A DNA stretch of 64,000 nt from Entophlyctis helioformis (GCA_025526915.1 JAHLKH010000006.1:1-64000); one strand, 5' to 3'; shown: positions 19,675 to 31,482, numbered from the stretch's first letter. Made by a program: numbers and translations. Notes: generated by a model not told the origin, from the sequence alone.

Positions 19675-19801
19675 CTTTCTTGTGCATCTGCCCGCTGCTG
19701 CTTCATCATCATCCTCTTCATCATCTTTTCTGCTAAATAGACGTACATAATACACGCACCTGTATCAATCGGCACTGGATCCAAACTCTAGTACACCAAA
19801 A

Positions 19802-20815
19802 ATGACCGACACGAGCACTGTTCTCGTGCGCGTGTGTCTGTTTGTGGGCTTTGTCGAGCTGCTCTTCGCGGCCACTTTTGTCGTGCGGCTAGCCCGTCTC
19901 CCGCGATCCTTCTACTCGCTCGGCCTGCTCACCAGCTGCGTGCTCATTTTCCCGTCCACGACGCTCCTCTTCATGCTGTTCCTGCACGGCGACTATGGAT
20001 CGCCGCTTATGGAAGCCATCACGTTCGCGCTGCTCTACACGAGCGTGTCGGCGTTTGTTCTGTCCGAGCTAGAGTTTCTCAAGCTGCTTGCACCGTTTGT
20101 GCCGGGGATCTCGCCGGTCGTTGTGTCGCGCGTGCAGATGGGCACGTCCGTTGTGTGTGCTGCTGTTGTGCTGATGAGCGCCGCCCCGCTCGTGCCAGCC
20201 ATTGTGAACCAGCTAGCTGTCAAGAACACTCGCGTCGTGCTTGCAGAGGGGATTGCAATGTACGATCTGGCGCAGCAGATCTTTCTGCTGCATTTTGTGC
20301 TTGTCAAGCTCAAGGGGGCGACGGTGCGGTTCCGGCTCGCCTATGCATGCATCATCGTGCTCGGATGCGTGCTTGCGATCTCTGCGCTTGTGATTGCAGT
20401 GGCCGTCATCCTGCCGGCCGGCGGCAGCAAGAGCGTTGATCTGTGGCGTCTGCTCATGAATCTGACGGTGCCAGGGTTCCTCATCTGCGCGTACGAGTCG
20501 ATGGAGCTGCTGCGACGGTCGCTGCAAGCTGCATCGGGCCAGGGACAAGACGCTGGACGCGTGCCCGCATGGATGGTTGCACACCAGATCGACATGCAAG
20601 GCGGGGATGGGTGTGTGGAAGCACACATTCATGCGGGCGATGGTGGGTCTGGAGGCAAGGCCATCATAAGGACACACGAGTCGCAAGTGACACTGGACCA
20701 TCAGCCTGGGCAGCATGGGATTCGGCCAGATACGTTTGGTCGGCAGAAGCAGCACAAGGCCGGAAACGGATCCCGTTCATGGACGTCGCTCAAGACATTG
20801 CCAAACGGGTCCTGA
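19802..20815 (+). CDS. Unrecognised 7TM protein, family B copy 2
   Basis: Single-exon, 337-residue protein with the same topology as the gene 127 bp upstream. Shared marks: LPRSFYSLGL, a TM3 end with LSELEFLKLLAPF, DLAQQIFLLHFVLVKLKGATVRFRLAY across TM5 and the next loop, and a TM7 followed by ESMELLRRSLQ. The C-terminal tail is about 90 residues, polar and rich in Gly/His. The tandem same-strand arrangement and conserved blocks indicate local duplication. No known motif assigns a ligand or partner. Confidence 0.75.
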   Translation: MTDTSTVLVRVCLFVGFVELLFAATFVVRLARLPRSFYSLGLLTSCVLIFPSTTLLFMLFLHGDYGSPLMEAITFALLYTSVSAFVLSELEFLKLLAPFVPGISPVVVSRVQMGTSVVCAAVVLMSAAPLVPAIVNQLAVKNTRVVLAEGIAMYDLAQQIFLLHFVLVKLKGATVRFRLAYACIIVLGCVLAISALVIAVAVILPAGGSKSVDLWRLLMNLTVPGFLICAYESMELLRRSLQAASGQGQDAGRVPAWMVAHQIDMQGGDGCVEAHIHAGDGGSGGKAIIRTHESQVTLDHQPGQHGIRPDTFGRQKQHKAGNGSRSWTSLKTLPNGS

Positions 20816-20945
20816 GTGGCTCGTTGGTGTGCCTCAAGACGATCTCAAAGTAAATGCATCTCCTGATAGCCCATCTATTGCAGTCGACGACCATGTCCAA
20901 ACACGCAGCTCATCGTGTACTCGCAGCTCATCATGCACCCGCAGA

Positions 20946-21271
20946 TCATCGTGCCCCCGCAGCTGGCTTGCGGGCCTTTGCCGCAGGCTTGCTCGACGCC
21001 TTTGCCGTCTTGGCAGAGCCATTCGTGTCTGCAGTGCCGGCCGACGAGCCGCCGGTCGCCAGGCCAAACAGCGACGATGCCTGTCGGTGTCATGCAGTTG
21101 GGTCAGTGTCAGCAGCATTCCGACGCGAATGCACACAAGCTGGAGGGAAGGCACTTGCCAGCTTGGAGAGCTTGTATGCCGCAAAGAGGGGGACAGCCAG
21201 GTATGCCCAGTAGAACGCTGGCGGTGCCGAGTGTGAGTGCAAGATCCCACACACATGCACATGCACACACA

Positions 21272-21319
<48 letters not shown>

Positions 21320-21637
21320 TGGAGACGTACAGTCGGAGACGCAGACGGTGACCATGACAAACCAGCCGATGTAGATGGTGTCGTAGTAGTACGACAGCAG
21401 CGTGCCCTCCTGGGCAAGGTCGGTGCCCGACGCAGCCAGGCTCTCCATCTGCCACTGCAGGAACAGGTTGATGCCGGCGACGAGGGCAAAGCGCACGGCC
21501 ATGCCCAGCGACCACGACGACCAGCGCAGCACGATGCGCCCGAGGATGTGGATGAGCACGGCCAAGGCGCCGTAGAGGCGCAGGTCGGCGATGATCTTGC
21601 GGTTGCGCTCGCCCAGCTTGCGTGCTGCTGCTCCGGC
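20946..21637 (-). CDS. SND2: TMEM208/SND2-like ER membrane protein (5' exon not resolved)
   Basis: Recognised exons are 21637-21331, 21217-21135 and 21080-20946, joined in consistent phase. The first begins inside a conserved basic stretch (ARKLGERNRKIIADLRLYG), then two hydrophobic hairpins, then TDLAQEGTLLSYYYDTIYIGWFV, the hallmark block of the TMEM208 (DUF788) family. The protein ends in a Lys/Ala-rich cytosolic tail. The family acts in SRP-independent targeting to the ER and in ER proteostasis. The initiating exon lies upstream of 21640 (an in-frame TGA near 21655 blocks read-through) and I could not fix its ATG. Intron 21218-21330 contains a long CA/TG microsatellite. Confidence 0.75.
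21273..21316. repeat. (CA)n microsatellite
   Basis: About 22 CA dinucleotide units lie wholly within an intron of the TMEM208-like gene, next to its 5' splice site. Confidence 0.95.
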
Positions 21638-21957
21638 CTGTTGCCCGGGACAGGTGAGTCAGTCGCCGCTGCACCACAGGGACGGCCCGGGGGCACCGCC
21701 GCAGCAGCATTCACAACGGCACCCGCAGCCAGGCGGGGTATTCCAACCACAACAGGCGACGCCGCCACCAACCATTTGTGTTGCAATGAATCAAACGTTG
21801 CCCCAGATATCGCAGGTGAGCCTCATTGCCGCCCGACCCGACCCGCCCTGGCCTTGGCTGGCTGGGCTGGGCGAGACGAGACGATACGGGACGAGACAAG
21901 ATGGCTGACCAGACACCCCGCGGATGGTGCACAGAACCTCATACGCACGCACCCGGC

Positions 21958-23485
21958 ATGGCCGAAAACAAGTCGATCCTCTTCTACCTGCGCATGGTTG
22001 CCTTTCTGGGCATCCTGTTTGGCTGCTCGCTGGCCATCAACTACATCCAGTTCATCGGCCTGCCGCTCAAGCTCGTCTCCCGCTCATACTACCGCCGCTG
22101 GATGCGCTTCACCCAGCGGCTCTTTGGCTCGCTCATGCTCATCGAGACGTACCTGTTTGCGCCGCTGGACATTGTGCTCACCGGCGACCACGAGGCGCTG
22201 CGTGACACTGACGTGACCGTCATCATGGCCAACCACCAGGTGCGTTGCGTGTGCACCACTGCACGGCGATGCGTCTGCCAGCGTCTGCTAGCGTCGGCTG
22301 CTTGGCGCCAGACTAGCACTCGTCTGCCACTCGTCTGGCTATGAGCAACCAGCACCGGCATTGGCACCGCCACTGGGCCAGATTCAATGCAGTGCGGATC
22401 CAATCAGTTATGCCGCCCCCGGTTGATGGTGCTGACTAATTCATCCGATTTGGTGGTGGTGGTGGTGGTGGTGGTGGTGGACACTGCGGCGCTGTGGACG
22501 AATGCCAACAGATCTACAGTGACTGGTGGTACATCTGGCTGATGGCCTGGTTCAAGGGTGCACACGGCGAGCTCAAGATCATGCTCAAGCACGATCTCTC
22601 CAAGGTGCCCATTCTCGGTGAGTTTTGTCCCTGAGAATGGCGCTGAGTATGACGCCTTGTATGACGCCTTGTATACCACCGTGCATGGCTCAACAGTGCA
22701 CCAGCGATCACACTGACACACACATCCACAAACGCATTGCAGGCTGGGGAATGCAGTTTTTCGAGTTTCTGTTCCTGGAACGCAAGTGGCTCAAGGACCG
22801 CAAGACGCTCACGCAGAACCTGCTGCGCGCCAAGACCGACAACATGCCGCTGTGGCTGCTCATGTTCCCCGAGGGCACCGTCATCACCGACGACACGCAG
22901 GGCAAGTCGCGCGCGTTTGCCAAAAAGAACGACATCTCGGACGATCCCAAGTACGTGCTCATCCCCAAGAGCACGGGCCTGTACAACTCGCTGCGCATCC
23001 TGCAGCCCGAGGCAGAGTACATCTACGACTTTACGATTGGCTACTCTGGCATCAACGCCGGTCAGTGCCCCTTCGACGAGTACCCGCTGTCTCGCGTGTT
23101 CTACGAGGGCAACGGCCCGCAGCAGATCCACATCCACGTCGACCGGTTCCGCACGGCAACGCTGCCGGGCATGACCAAGCCGTACAAGCTCGCCACGGAC
23201 GCGGACAATAGCGATCCGCTGCGCGTCTCCAACGGCAACGGCCACAGCGTCGGCACGCCTGCCAACGACAATGACGAAGAGTTTACGCTGTGGCTGCGCA
23301 AGCGGTTCCTGGAAAAGGACCAGCTCATGGCCGACTTTTACGACAAGCGCGAGTTCCCGGTCGTGTCGCGCGACGGCACGGGCGGCCAGCAGGTGCTCAC
23401 CATCTCGCCCCACGTGCAGGACTGGATCACCATCACGGGCCTGCTCCTTGGATCGATCATCTCGTCGCTCTATGTGCTCCTGTAG
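21958..23485 (+). CDS. PlsC-family lysophospholipid acyltransferase (AGPAT-like)
   Basis: Membrane acyltransferase of 376 residues. Exons are 21958-22239, 22512-22617 and 22743-23485. The catalytic NHx4D motif reads NHQIYSD and is split exactly after NHQ by the first intron. The acyl-acceptor motif is MFPEGTVI. Hydrophobic segments lie near residues 8-35 and at the extreme C-terminus (GLLLGSIISSLYVLL). The overall layout matches AGPAT5/LPLAT-type enzymes that acylate lysophosphatidic acid or lyso-phosphatidylinositol at the ER or mitochondrial membrane. An in-frame upstream ATG at 21901 would add 19 polar residues; 21958 is preferred because it lies close before TM1. Intron 1 contains a GGT repeat. 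Confidence 0.88.
22452..22480. repeat. (GGT)n trinucleotide repeat
   Basis: About nine GGT units inside intron 1 of the PlsC-family gene. Confidence 0.9.
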
Positions 23486-23692
23486 CCCACCAACACCACA
23501 CTCGCACCACACACCAGTAACCTCATCTGGCCCCCGCCTCTGTTCACGCTATGTATGTCCAGCACGCCATCACATGCCTCATGTCAATGAATCCACAGTC
23601 ACACACGCCGCCCGCTGGCATGTCCGTCGTCTTCGTCGTGGTTCTTGTTGTGCACAAACGCGGCAATCTCGCCTTGCCTCCACACACACCAA

Positions 23693-25866
23693 ATGCTCCT
23701 CAACGCCCTCCGCCTCGCCCGCGCGCCTGTCGCTGTACGTCTGCCGCCGTTGCTGCTGCTGCTGCCTGCGCTGCATCGGCTTGCCTCGCACGAGGATTGT
23801 GCATGGAAGCGGCTGCCGCCTGCTCGCCGCTGCTCCGCCCTCTGCGCACACGCACACGCACGCACACGCAAACACACGCACGCACACGCCAGTCTGCACC
23901 AGCGCTGCCTGCCAGCCCACACGCCGTTTGCTCATCGTCGGCTGGCAGTGATCACATGGTCCGGTCTTTGTCAGCTGGACGTGCGGTGCTTTGCTGTGCG
24001 GTGCTGCGTGCTGCGTGCGGTGCTGCGTGCGGTGCTCTGCACGTCTGGCCGTTGGGCTGCCGTTGGGCTGTCCTGCTGCCATACCGCTCATGCCCCGCAC
24101 ATGCCCCCGCACATGCCCCCGCACACGCCTCCGCACATGCCCCCGCACACGCCGTCTGTCCATGCTCGCTGCTAACACCTCGCTCGCAACGCACCGATTC
24201 CACGATGCCAACAACGACCACGACGACCACGACAACGACGATTCTCGCAACGCCAACAGCGCTTCGCCGCCGTGCCCCGCACGCAGCTCGCTGCCCAGAC
24301 CCAGCACTCGCAGCAGCGCAACCTCTCGATCCACGAGCACCTCTCCATGGGCCTCTTGCAAAAGTACGGCATCAAGACCCCGCGTGGCTCCGTCGCCCAC
24401 TCGGCCGCCGACGCCGACAAGGTCGCCAAGGCCCTCGGCACCAACGACCTGGTCATCAAGGCCCAGGTGCTCGCCGGTGGCCGTGGCAAGGGCCACTTTG
24501 ACTCTGGCCTCAAGGGCGGTGTCCGCGTCGTCTACTCGTACGTCTATTGCTCCATCTGCTCCATCTGCTTGCAATGCCATGCTGTCTTGCCTTGGCACAC
24601 CTGCTCGCAGCGCAGCTTGGCTGACCGGCGTCGTTGGAACCATTAATCATCAACCCCGCTGCAGCCCCAACGACATCAAGGGCCTCGCCGAGAAGATGCT
24701 CGGCAAGAAGCTCATCACCAAGCAGACCGGTGCCGCTGGCCGCATCTGTAACGCCGTAAGTGGTCGCTGTCTTGGTGCACTACTGGATCTCGGCCGCCCG
24801 TGCCGTCCTGCGGCTTGCAGACGCGGACTGACGCACCATTCGTCGCCATCCCCGCAGGTCTACGTCGTCGAGCGTCTCTACGTCCGCCGCGAGTTCTACT
24901 TTGCCATCATCATGGACCGTGCCACGCAGGGTCCCGTCATCGTTGCCTCGTCCCAGGGCGGTATGGACATTGAGACGGTCGCCGCCGAGTCGCCCGACGC
25001 CATCATCACCCACCCCATCGACATCAACACCGGCCTCAAGCTCACCGACGCCAAGAACGTTGCCGTCAAGCTTGGCTTTGAGGGCGAGTCTGTCGACGAG
25101 GCTGCCGACACCTTCATGAAGCTGTACCAGATCTTTGTCGAGAAGGACTCGACCATGATCGAGATCAACCCGCTTGCCGAGATCCAGAACGGCGATGTCA
25201 TGTGCATGGACGCCAAGTTTGGCTTTGACGACAACGCAGACTTCCGCCAAAAGGACGTCTTTGCTCTCCGCGACACCACCCAGGAGGACCCCCGTGAGGT
25301 GGCTGCTGCCAAGTGGAACCTCAACTACATTGGTCTCGACGGCAACATTGGCTGCCTTGGTGCGTGTCTTGCCCGTGCTGTGCATGCTGATGCATATCTC
25401 GCGCTAACACGCGTCGGCGATCCAACCCGTGTGCCAAACAGTCAACGGCGCCGGTCTCGCCATGGCCACTATGGACATCATTAAGCTGCACGGCGGTGAC
25501 CCTGCCAACTTCCTCGACGTTGGTGGCAGTGCCCGTGCCGACCAGGTCGCCGAGGCCTTCAAGATCATCTCGTCCGACCCCGCCGTGTCTGCCATCCTTG
25601 TCAACATCTTTGGTGGCATCATGCGCTGCGACGTCATTGCCGAGGGCATCATCGCCGCCGTCAACCAGCTCGGCCTCACCCTCCCTCTCATTGTCCGTCT
25701 CCAGGGCACCGAGGTCGAGGCTGCCAAGAAGCTCATTGCCGAGTCGGGTCTGCGCATGTACTCGATCGACGACCTCGACGAGGCTGCCTCCAAGGCCGTC
25801 AAGCTCTCCAACATTGTCGCCCTTGCCAAGCAGGCTGGCGTCAGCGTCAAGTTTGACCTGGCCTAA
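23693..25866 (+). CDS. LSC2: Succinyl-CoA ligase beta subunit, mitochondrial
   Basis: TCA-cycle enzyme subunit that couples succinyl-CoA cleavage to nucleotide phosphorylation in the mitochondrial matrix. Five exons (23693-23734, 24260-24537, 24665-24755, 24858-25359, 25442-25866) give 445 residues in consistent phase. Exon 1 encodes a basic amphipathic presequence ([14 protein letters not shown]) separated by a 525-bp intron. The mature part starts [20 protein letters not shown]. It contains the ATP-grasp loop [22 protein letters not shown], the C-terminal ligase signature [18 protein letters not shown], and [11 protein letters not shown]. Length and motifs match the eukaryotic beta subunit; ADP or GDP preference is not decided here. 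Confidence 0.95.
24093..24153. repeat. 12-bp tandem repeat in the LSC2 intron
   Basis: About five copies of a CCCGCACATGCC-like 12-bp unit inside the 525-bp first intron, following a CACG-rich run at 23848-23890. It explains the unusual size of this intron. Confidence 0.75.
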
Positions 25867-26401
25867 GCGCTAAGCTCGCGTGCACGCATTCCTGGTGGCA
25901 CATTCTTGCATACCAAGCCCGGCTCCTGTCTCTCTTTCTCTTTCTCTCTGTCACTCTCTCTTATCCTCTTTATTCCCCGCACCCATCCCACCCCACCCCC
26001 ACATCTACACCTACGCCACTCATCTCCGACAGACACGCACGTCTCTCGTTTTGTCGCCTCATGCACGCACAGCTCTTTCACCCACACACGCGTTCGGTTT
26101 CCCTTCTTTTATCGGACACTGCGACCCCTGTTCTTTTTCCTGTCCTGCTGTCGTGTGCACCCCCACCCTCTGCTCTGATCACCCATAAAACATGCCCATG
26201 CTCATGCCTCATGCCAACCCATGCAGCAGCCGTTCAACCGTCCCATCGACGCCCTATTATCATGCAAGTATGTGTTCATTGCCAGCCAGAGCAATGCGAG
26301 TGTAGACAAGATGGACAAGAGTGGGCATTGCAAGGAGACGGAAACGGACAAAATAAAGAGTGCGGGTGGTGGGCAGCGAGCTGGGCGGTAGTGGACAGCG
26401 T
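25867..26401. other. Convergent 3' region of LSC2 and the CBS gene
   Basis: 535 bp between convergent stop codons. It contains a pyrimidine-rich tract (about 25926-25970) and an AATAAA near 26354. No ORF has recognisable content; it is most likely shared 3' UTR sequence. Confidence 0.6.
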
Positions 26402-27717
26402 CTACTCTTCCAGAACGGCGCCGCTCGCAGGCACAAACAGCGACAGCACATCAGTGAGCGTGACCACGCCCTGCGGTCGCTCATCCACGTCGACAATCCA
26501 CACGCGATGAATGTGCGCCTCGAGCATGCGCGCGACGGCCATGTCGAGCGTCGAGTCCATGTCGACGGTGCGCAGCTGGTCCGACTTGAGCTGCCCCTTT
26601 TGGCGCTTCTCGGTCTCGAGGTACGCAAAGACGGGCTCAATGAGCGTCTCGAGGTTCGAGTGCGTCACGCCGCGCAGGTCCGAGGCGGACAGGTTGCTCA
26701 CGAGCGCGCCGCTGTCGGCAGCGACGACGGCAACGGCGCTGACGCGGTGCAGGTAGAGCGTGCGGAAGGCTGCGAGCGCGCTGACCGAGTCCGTCACGGT
26801 CACGACGCGCTTGCGCGACAGGATGCCCGACGGGCCGACGACCTGGTTGGCGTCCACGTCCTCGGGCCGTGCACGCGACTTGGCCACCTCGTCCACATCC
26901 GTGACGGTCGTCGACCACAGGCGGTTGAGGAACGCCGGGTCCACGTCGGCCATGCGGATGGTGGCTAATGCGTCAAACAGGTAGCGCACCAGATCGGTCT
27001 GTGTGAGCAGCCGCACGGCCGACCCGCTCGGCATGACGTTGGGCCCGCCCTCCACGTCGTCGTCGGCGGCCGACGCCGACACGACATCGTCGTCAATGAC
27101 CAGGATGCGGTGGTAGCCGGCTGTTGTGAGCATCTGCAGCAGCGACGAGATGGGGTCGGACGAATGCAGCGTCCAGGACTCGGCCGACTCGCGTGTCGTG
27201 CCAATGAGCGAGCCGACGCGGGTGGCAAAGTACGTCTGCTCCTCCTCCATCAGCCGCAGGTACTTTTGGAACTCGGGCTCGCTCATGTCGTACACCTTGG
27301 ACCTGGACAGCCAGCAGCCGCCACGGGCGTGTGAGTCAGCAACGCACGCCAAAGCATCGCTTGTGGGAAGCAAGGAGCACCGACGACGCACACTTCCATG
27401 TCGTCAAACATGCGCTGGAAGACGGTGGCAGCGAGGATGTCGTAGACGGAGATGATGCCCGTGTACATGCGGCCAGACGGCTCCTCGGGCAGCACGCGGA
27501 ACACAGGGACGGCCAGGATGTCGGCGTCGCGCATGGTGGCGAGCACGCTGGCGAGCGAGGTGTCTTCGTGCACGGCAATCAGCGGCGAGACGGCCGCCGG
27601 GCCCTTGATGCGGCGCATGTGCTTGATGACCTGTGCAATGGGCGTCTTGTCGAGGTGCATGTAGACGGCCTTGGAGGCGTCGTCGAGCGACGGAGCGTCG
27701 TGGCTTTGGTGCAGCAT
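26402..27717 (-). CDS. Four-CBS-domain protein (AMPK-gamma/SDS23-like)
   Basis: Protein of 408 residues. Exon 1 is 27717-27392 and exon 2 is 27302-26402, with an 89-bp intron. Four CBS motifs follow one another: TSLASVLATMRDADILAVPV with GIISVYDI; ISSLLQMLTTAGYHRILVID with LLTQTDLV; VSALAAFRTLYLHRVSAVAV with NLSASDLRG; and TLDMAVARMLEAHIHRVWIV with GVVTLTDVLS. Paired CBS (Bateman) modules bind adenine nucleotides. The layout matches fungal Snf4/AMPK-gamma or SDS23-type regulators, and I cannot choose between them. It is convergent with LSC2 and has a TATA-like site about 95 bp upstream. Confidence 0.82.
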
Positions 27718-27808
27718 GGCGTCGCCGTGGGTGCTGGTTGTGGTGGTTGTGGTTGCTGTTATGCGGGTAGCTGCCTTGTGGCAAGTGGCTCCGAGCGCTT
27801 CACCAGGC

Positions 27809-27816
27809 TCTTATAG
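27809..27816 (-). promoter_or_regulatory. TATA-like element of the CBS gene
   Basis: Minus strand reads CTATAAGA, about 95 bp upstream of the ATG at 27717. Confidence 0.4.
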
Positions 27817-27907
27817 GCGGGCGGCTGTGGGAACAGCTCACACCGCGTCAGACGCTGTGCGCATGGACCGCTCATGCAGTGAGTGACTCACTCTGACGCG
27901 TTTATTC

Positions 27908-29590
27908 TCAGTCGTCGCCGTCGTCGGACCAGCGATCGGCATCGTCGCTGCCACTCGGGCCACTCGGGCCACTAAGGCCACTCGGACCACCACCACCACC
28001 AGCAGCCTCCCGCGGCTCCCACAGCAGCACCGGATCGTCCACGCCGCCCGTCACAAGCTGCACGTCGCTCGCCGCAGCCACCGGCCGGAACGCCGCGCAG
28101 CCGACCCGCCCCAGATGCGCCTTGAGCCGCTTGGCCAGATTCCCCGTCCACAGCTCGTACAGCAGCACTGCCCCGCCGTCCGACGGGCACGCAAGCAGCG
28201 GTCGCGCCGTGTCGCCCAGCCGCGTCACGCCCAGCCGCAGCGTCGCATCGCCTCGGTTGACAAAGTGCGGCGCGTACGGCACCTGCCGGTTGTCGCCGGA
28301 CATGACGCTCCACAGCTGCAGTCGCTGGTCGTGGCCGATGCTGGCCAGCGACAGGCCGTCCGACGTGAACGCGAGGCCGTTGACCTTGCTGCTGCCATAG
28401 TGCGACATGTGTGCCGCGACACGCGCTGACGAGTGGTTGGTGGTCCATATGCACGCATTCGCTTTGCGGATGTCCCAGAACCGTATGGTGCCGTCCGCCC
28501 TGCACGCATGATCGTTGTGAGCAGGCTGGGCATCTTGGACATATATGCTGTGCGACTGCATCGGGCTCACAACCACGCGGCTCTCACCCGCCAGACGCAA
28601 GCAGAAACTCGTGTGCAGGCGACCACTGCAGAGACGCGGTCGCTCCCTTGTGGCCCTTGAGCGAATGCGTTGGCGCGCCGCTCTTGAGATCGCACAGCCG
28701 GATGAGTGATGCGTCTGTCGCAGCTGTGCATGGCAGGCATCCCGACAAGCATGTCAGCACCGCCTGCTTCAGACCCACACCGACTCGGCATCCGGTGCAC
28801 GGAGCCCCACCTGCAATGAGTGCGTGTGTGGTTGCTACGGGCGACAGCGCATGCGTGTGGATCTGGTCTTCAAGCCGAAACACAAACGCGGCCTATCTGT
28901 CCATGCCTGTCAGACAGGGCGTGCTCCATGCACAGACTCCAGCAGTTCGCTCTGGCATCGCAAGCATGCATGCACCTTGAGCGACGCAGTGTCCCAGACT
29001 TTGAGGTTGCAGTCGGTCGAGCTCGACGTGAACAGGCCCGTGTCAAAGGGAAACCACTGGACGGCCGTCACGCGGGCCTCGTGTGCCAGATCTCTGTGCA
29101 TGCGTGCATCCATCCAGCCATCCGTCCGTCAGTCGATCGACTCGCCGGCCTCAGCCACCAGCGTCGCTCACCCTGCAATCACGGCCACTCGTCGGATGCT
29201 GCGCATGTTGTTGAACTGCTCGACCTGGTCGTCGAGGTCGTAGATGGACAGCGACCGGTCTGTCCGTGCCACCAGCAGACTGGCCGTGTGCGTAGGCATG
29301 GCGTGGCATGGCATGGCATGGACGGTCAGCACTGCCCTGCAACGCCTGCAGCAGCAAGTACACGCTCACAAACGAGGGTCGCTTGGTGCCAGCTCCAGCC
29401 ATGTGCAGCCCGTGTGCGCCGTGTGCGAGCCAATGGTCCGCTTGACAGAGATATCCAGCCGAGCATACTGCAGCGCTGCTCGCTGGAGGTGCAGCCGGTT
29501 GGGGCCGCCTGGCACTGCAGGCTCCATCTCTCGCTCCAGCAGAATCGTCGTTGTGGTCGTTGCTGCCTTTGGCGTGCGACCGGACGCCAT
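27908..29590 (-). CDS. ERCC8: CSA/ERCC8-type WD40 protein
   Basis: WD40 propeller protein of 418 residues, orthologous to Cockayne syndrome A, the substrate receptor of a CUL4-DDB1 ligase in transcription-coupled repair. Six exons (29590-29370, 29279-29172, 29093-28976, 28892-28811, 28723-28588, 28499-27908) keep phase with introns of 80-90 bp. Diagnostic blocks are VQWFPFDTGLFTSSSTDCNLKVWDT, then HALSPVATTHALIA, DASLIRLCDLKSGAPTHSLKGHKG, LQWSPAHEFLLASGGADG, TIRFWDIRKANAC and GLAFTSDGLSLASIGHDQRLQLW. These follow the CSA order, including the RLCDLKSG and DGTIRxWDIR signatures. The C-terminus is a Gly/Ser/Asp-rich tail. It is divergent from receptor copy 3, with 126 bp between ATGs. Confidence 0.9.
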
Positions 29591-29716
29591 CTCGGTCGCG
29601 CGTCGTTCCGAGTGTCCGGCAAAGTTTGGCTGCAAGGACCCAAAAACGTGGTGCCCAACTGTGCCCAGCTTTCCATCACAATCGACACAAGAGTGCCACC
29701 AACAAAACGCCAACCA

Positions 29717-31163
29717 ATGCAGGCATACGCTCACGGAACAGTGCTTGACACCGTCATCCTCCCGTTGGCTGCCTGCGGCACCGTCCTCAACATGCTCCTT
29801 ATTGGCAGCATTGCCAGATCGCGGTCGCTCCGAAGACGCCCAGAAACGATCCTGAATATGAATCTGGCCGCGCTCGATCTCGTCTACTCCATAGTATTGA
29901 CAGTCAAGCACTCCATCTTTCTCGCCGTTGGTCGCGATCACTCGTTTCTGGGCGGTGTTTTCGGATGCAAGGTAGACGCCATCATAAGGGCCTTGCCGGA
30001 GCGTCGATTGCAACCCTCGTGTGCGTGATCTCGTGCTCGCTCTGACGGTCCTTGGGTTACAAAAAGCAATCCAAATCGATGCCGACTAACCATACACACG
30101 CACTTGTCTCTCCAGCACGATCGCTATTCAAAACTACCTGCAGGTTGTGCCAAACACCATGGTCAACCTCACGAGCAGGACCCTTCTTCTCTGGTCGGCT
30201 GGCATTTGGGCATTTGGTGCCACGCTCGCCATTTCCGCATTTATTGACAGCACCGATCTCATCCTCCAGCCATCCGGCGCAAACTGCTCGTATTCGTACA
30301 CATCGACAAAGCCCTTGATTGTCCTAGGGACACTGGTCGACGCGGTCGGCCTGGTAGTATGCATCGGGATCATCATCACAAGCTACACACTGATCTACAT
30401 CAAGCTGAATCAGGTCGCAATGCAGCTCCTTGACAAACCCCCAACCAAGGCAGAAAGCAGTCGCTGGTCGATCAGAAGCATCCCAAGCCTCGTTCTGCGG
30501 GCATTCAGGCTATCCTTGCACAAGTCGGACAGCCCCAACAACGGCACCGATGCACCCGACAAAACGCGCAAACGGCACAATCGGTCCGCGTCCACGTCAG
30601 CAGCGGTCTCTGATGGCACCGGTCATGACAAGGGAACCGGCCAAACCCCGTGCGGCACACAGTCGCAGTCGGATGCTGGTGTTGATACAGCCCTCACGAA
30701 CCCGAGAATGCTGCGCATGAGGCTAGCCGTCGTGCATCGCGCCACCATCATCTCGATTGGATTCATCATCGGCTGGATACCGTTGGTCATTACTTCATTC
30801 TACCAGCTCTTCACACACAACATTCTGACGCCTATGCAGGACGCCATCGTCATCGTTTGCGCCTGCTTGATCGTTGTTACGAATCCCGTCATCTTCTTCA
30901 CGATCGACACCAACTACCGCAAGGCGCTCTTCAACCTGCTCCGTCTGTCCAGTGTTTTGTCGCCAACGAATGCATCAACAATGTCCGTGGCTGCCAGTGC
31001 TCGCATAACCGGGTCCAAGACACATGGGTTGGACGCTTCTTCGCACATGTCAAAGTCGTCCGTGTTGATGTCCGTGCCGCAGCAGCACTCTGGGCATGCC
31101 CGACCGGTTGCTCGATCGGCAACTGATGATGACGAGGCTATTCGTGAGTTGGCGTTTGAGTAG
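29717..31163 (+). CDS. Class A-like 7TM receptor, array copy 3 (one frameshift)
   Basis: First plus-strand member of the receptor array. Exon 1 (29717-30020) has TM1-TM3 with LNMNLAALDL in TM2. Exon 2 (30116-31163) begins TIAIQNY, the DRY position of this family, followed by TM4-TM7, a third loop of about 100 residues with Ser/Thr/Lys, GWIPLVITSFYQ in TM6 and NPVIFFTIDTNYRKALF in TM7. One base seems missing near 29987 (ATAAGGG); adding it restores GLAGASIATL in TM3. This copy is the most divergent of the four plus-strand copies and keeps the proline of CWxP as GWIP. It shares a 126-bp divergent promoter region with the CSA gene. Confidence 0.75.
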
Positions 31164-31482
31164 GATGTAAAGGATAGAAGTGCGGACAATCGCGACGTTC
31201 TGAGATCACTCAGCTTGGTTATTGAGCAGCCCAGTGCAACTCTTCCCGCTTGATGCGACTTGGCATCGAGTAAAGACATGCAATCTTGCCTTCTTACGAT
31301 CGTGATGGTTCACGCTCGGTTTTACATACGAAATGACGTCAGCCATCACAATCCCACAACACGACATGGCACGACGCGACGCGTCCTGCAGAGTTCCAAC
31401 GGTTCCTTGCTCGGTTTCAAACCTGTCAAAGTAGAGTCCAGCCCGGTCACAGAAAGATATCCTACACATCGCCCTTTCGACG

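Noticed and set aside
18385..20815. Assignment of the family B 7TM genes to opsins or cAMP-type receptors
   Set aside because: No retinal Lys in a recognisable TM7 context and no cAR-type motifs; only topology is shared.
22514..23512. 332-codon minus-strand ORF
   Set aside because: Antisense of the PlsC-family exons; no domain and it crosses the repeat-bearing introns.
24093..24153. Possible CRISPR-like array
   Set aside because: Direct 12-bp tandem repeats without unique spacers, inside a eukaryotic intron; simple repeat.
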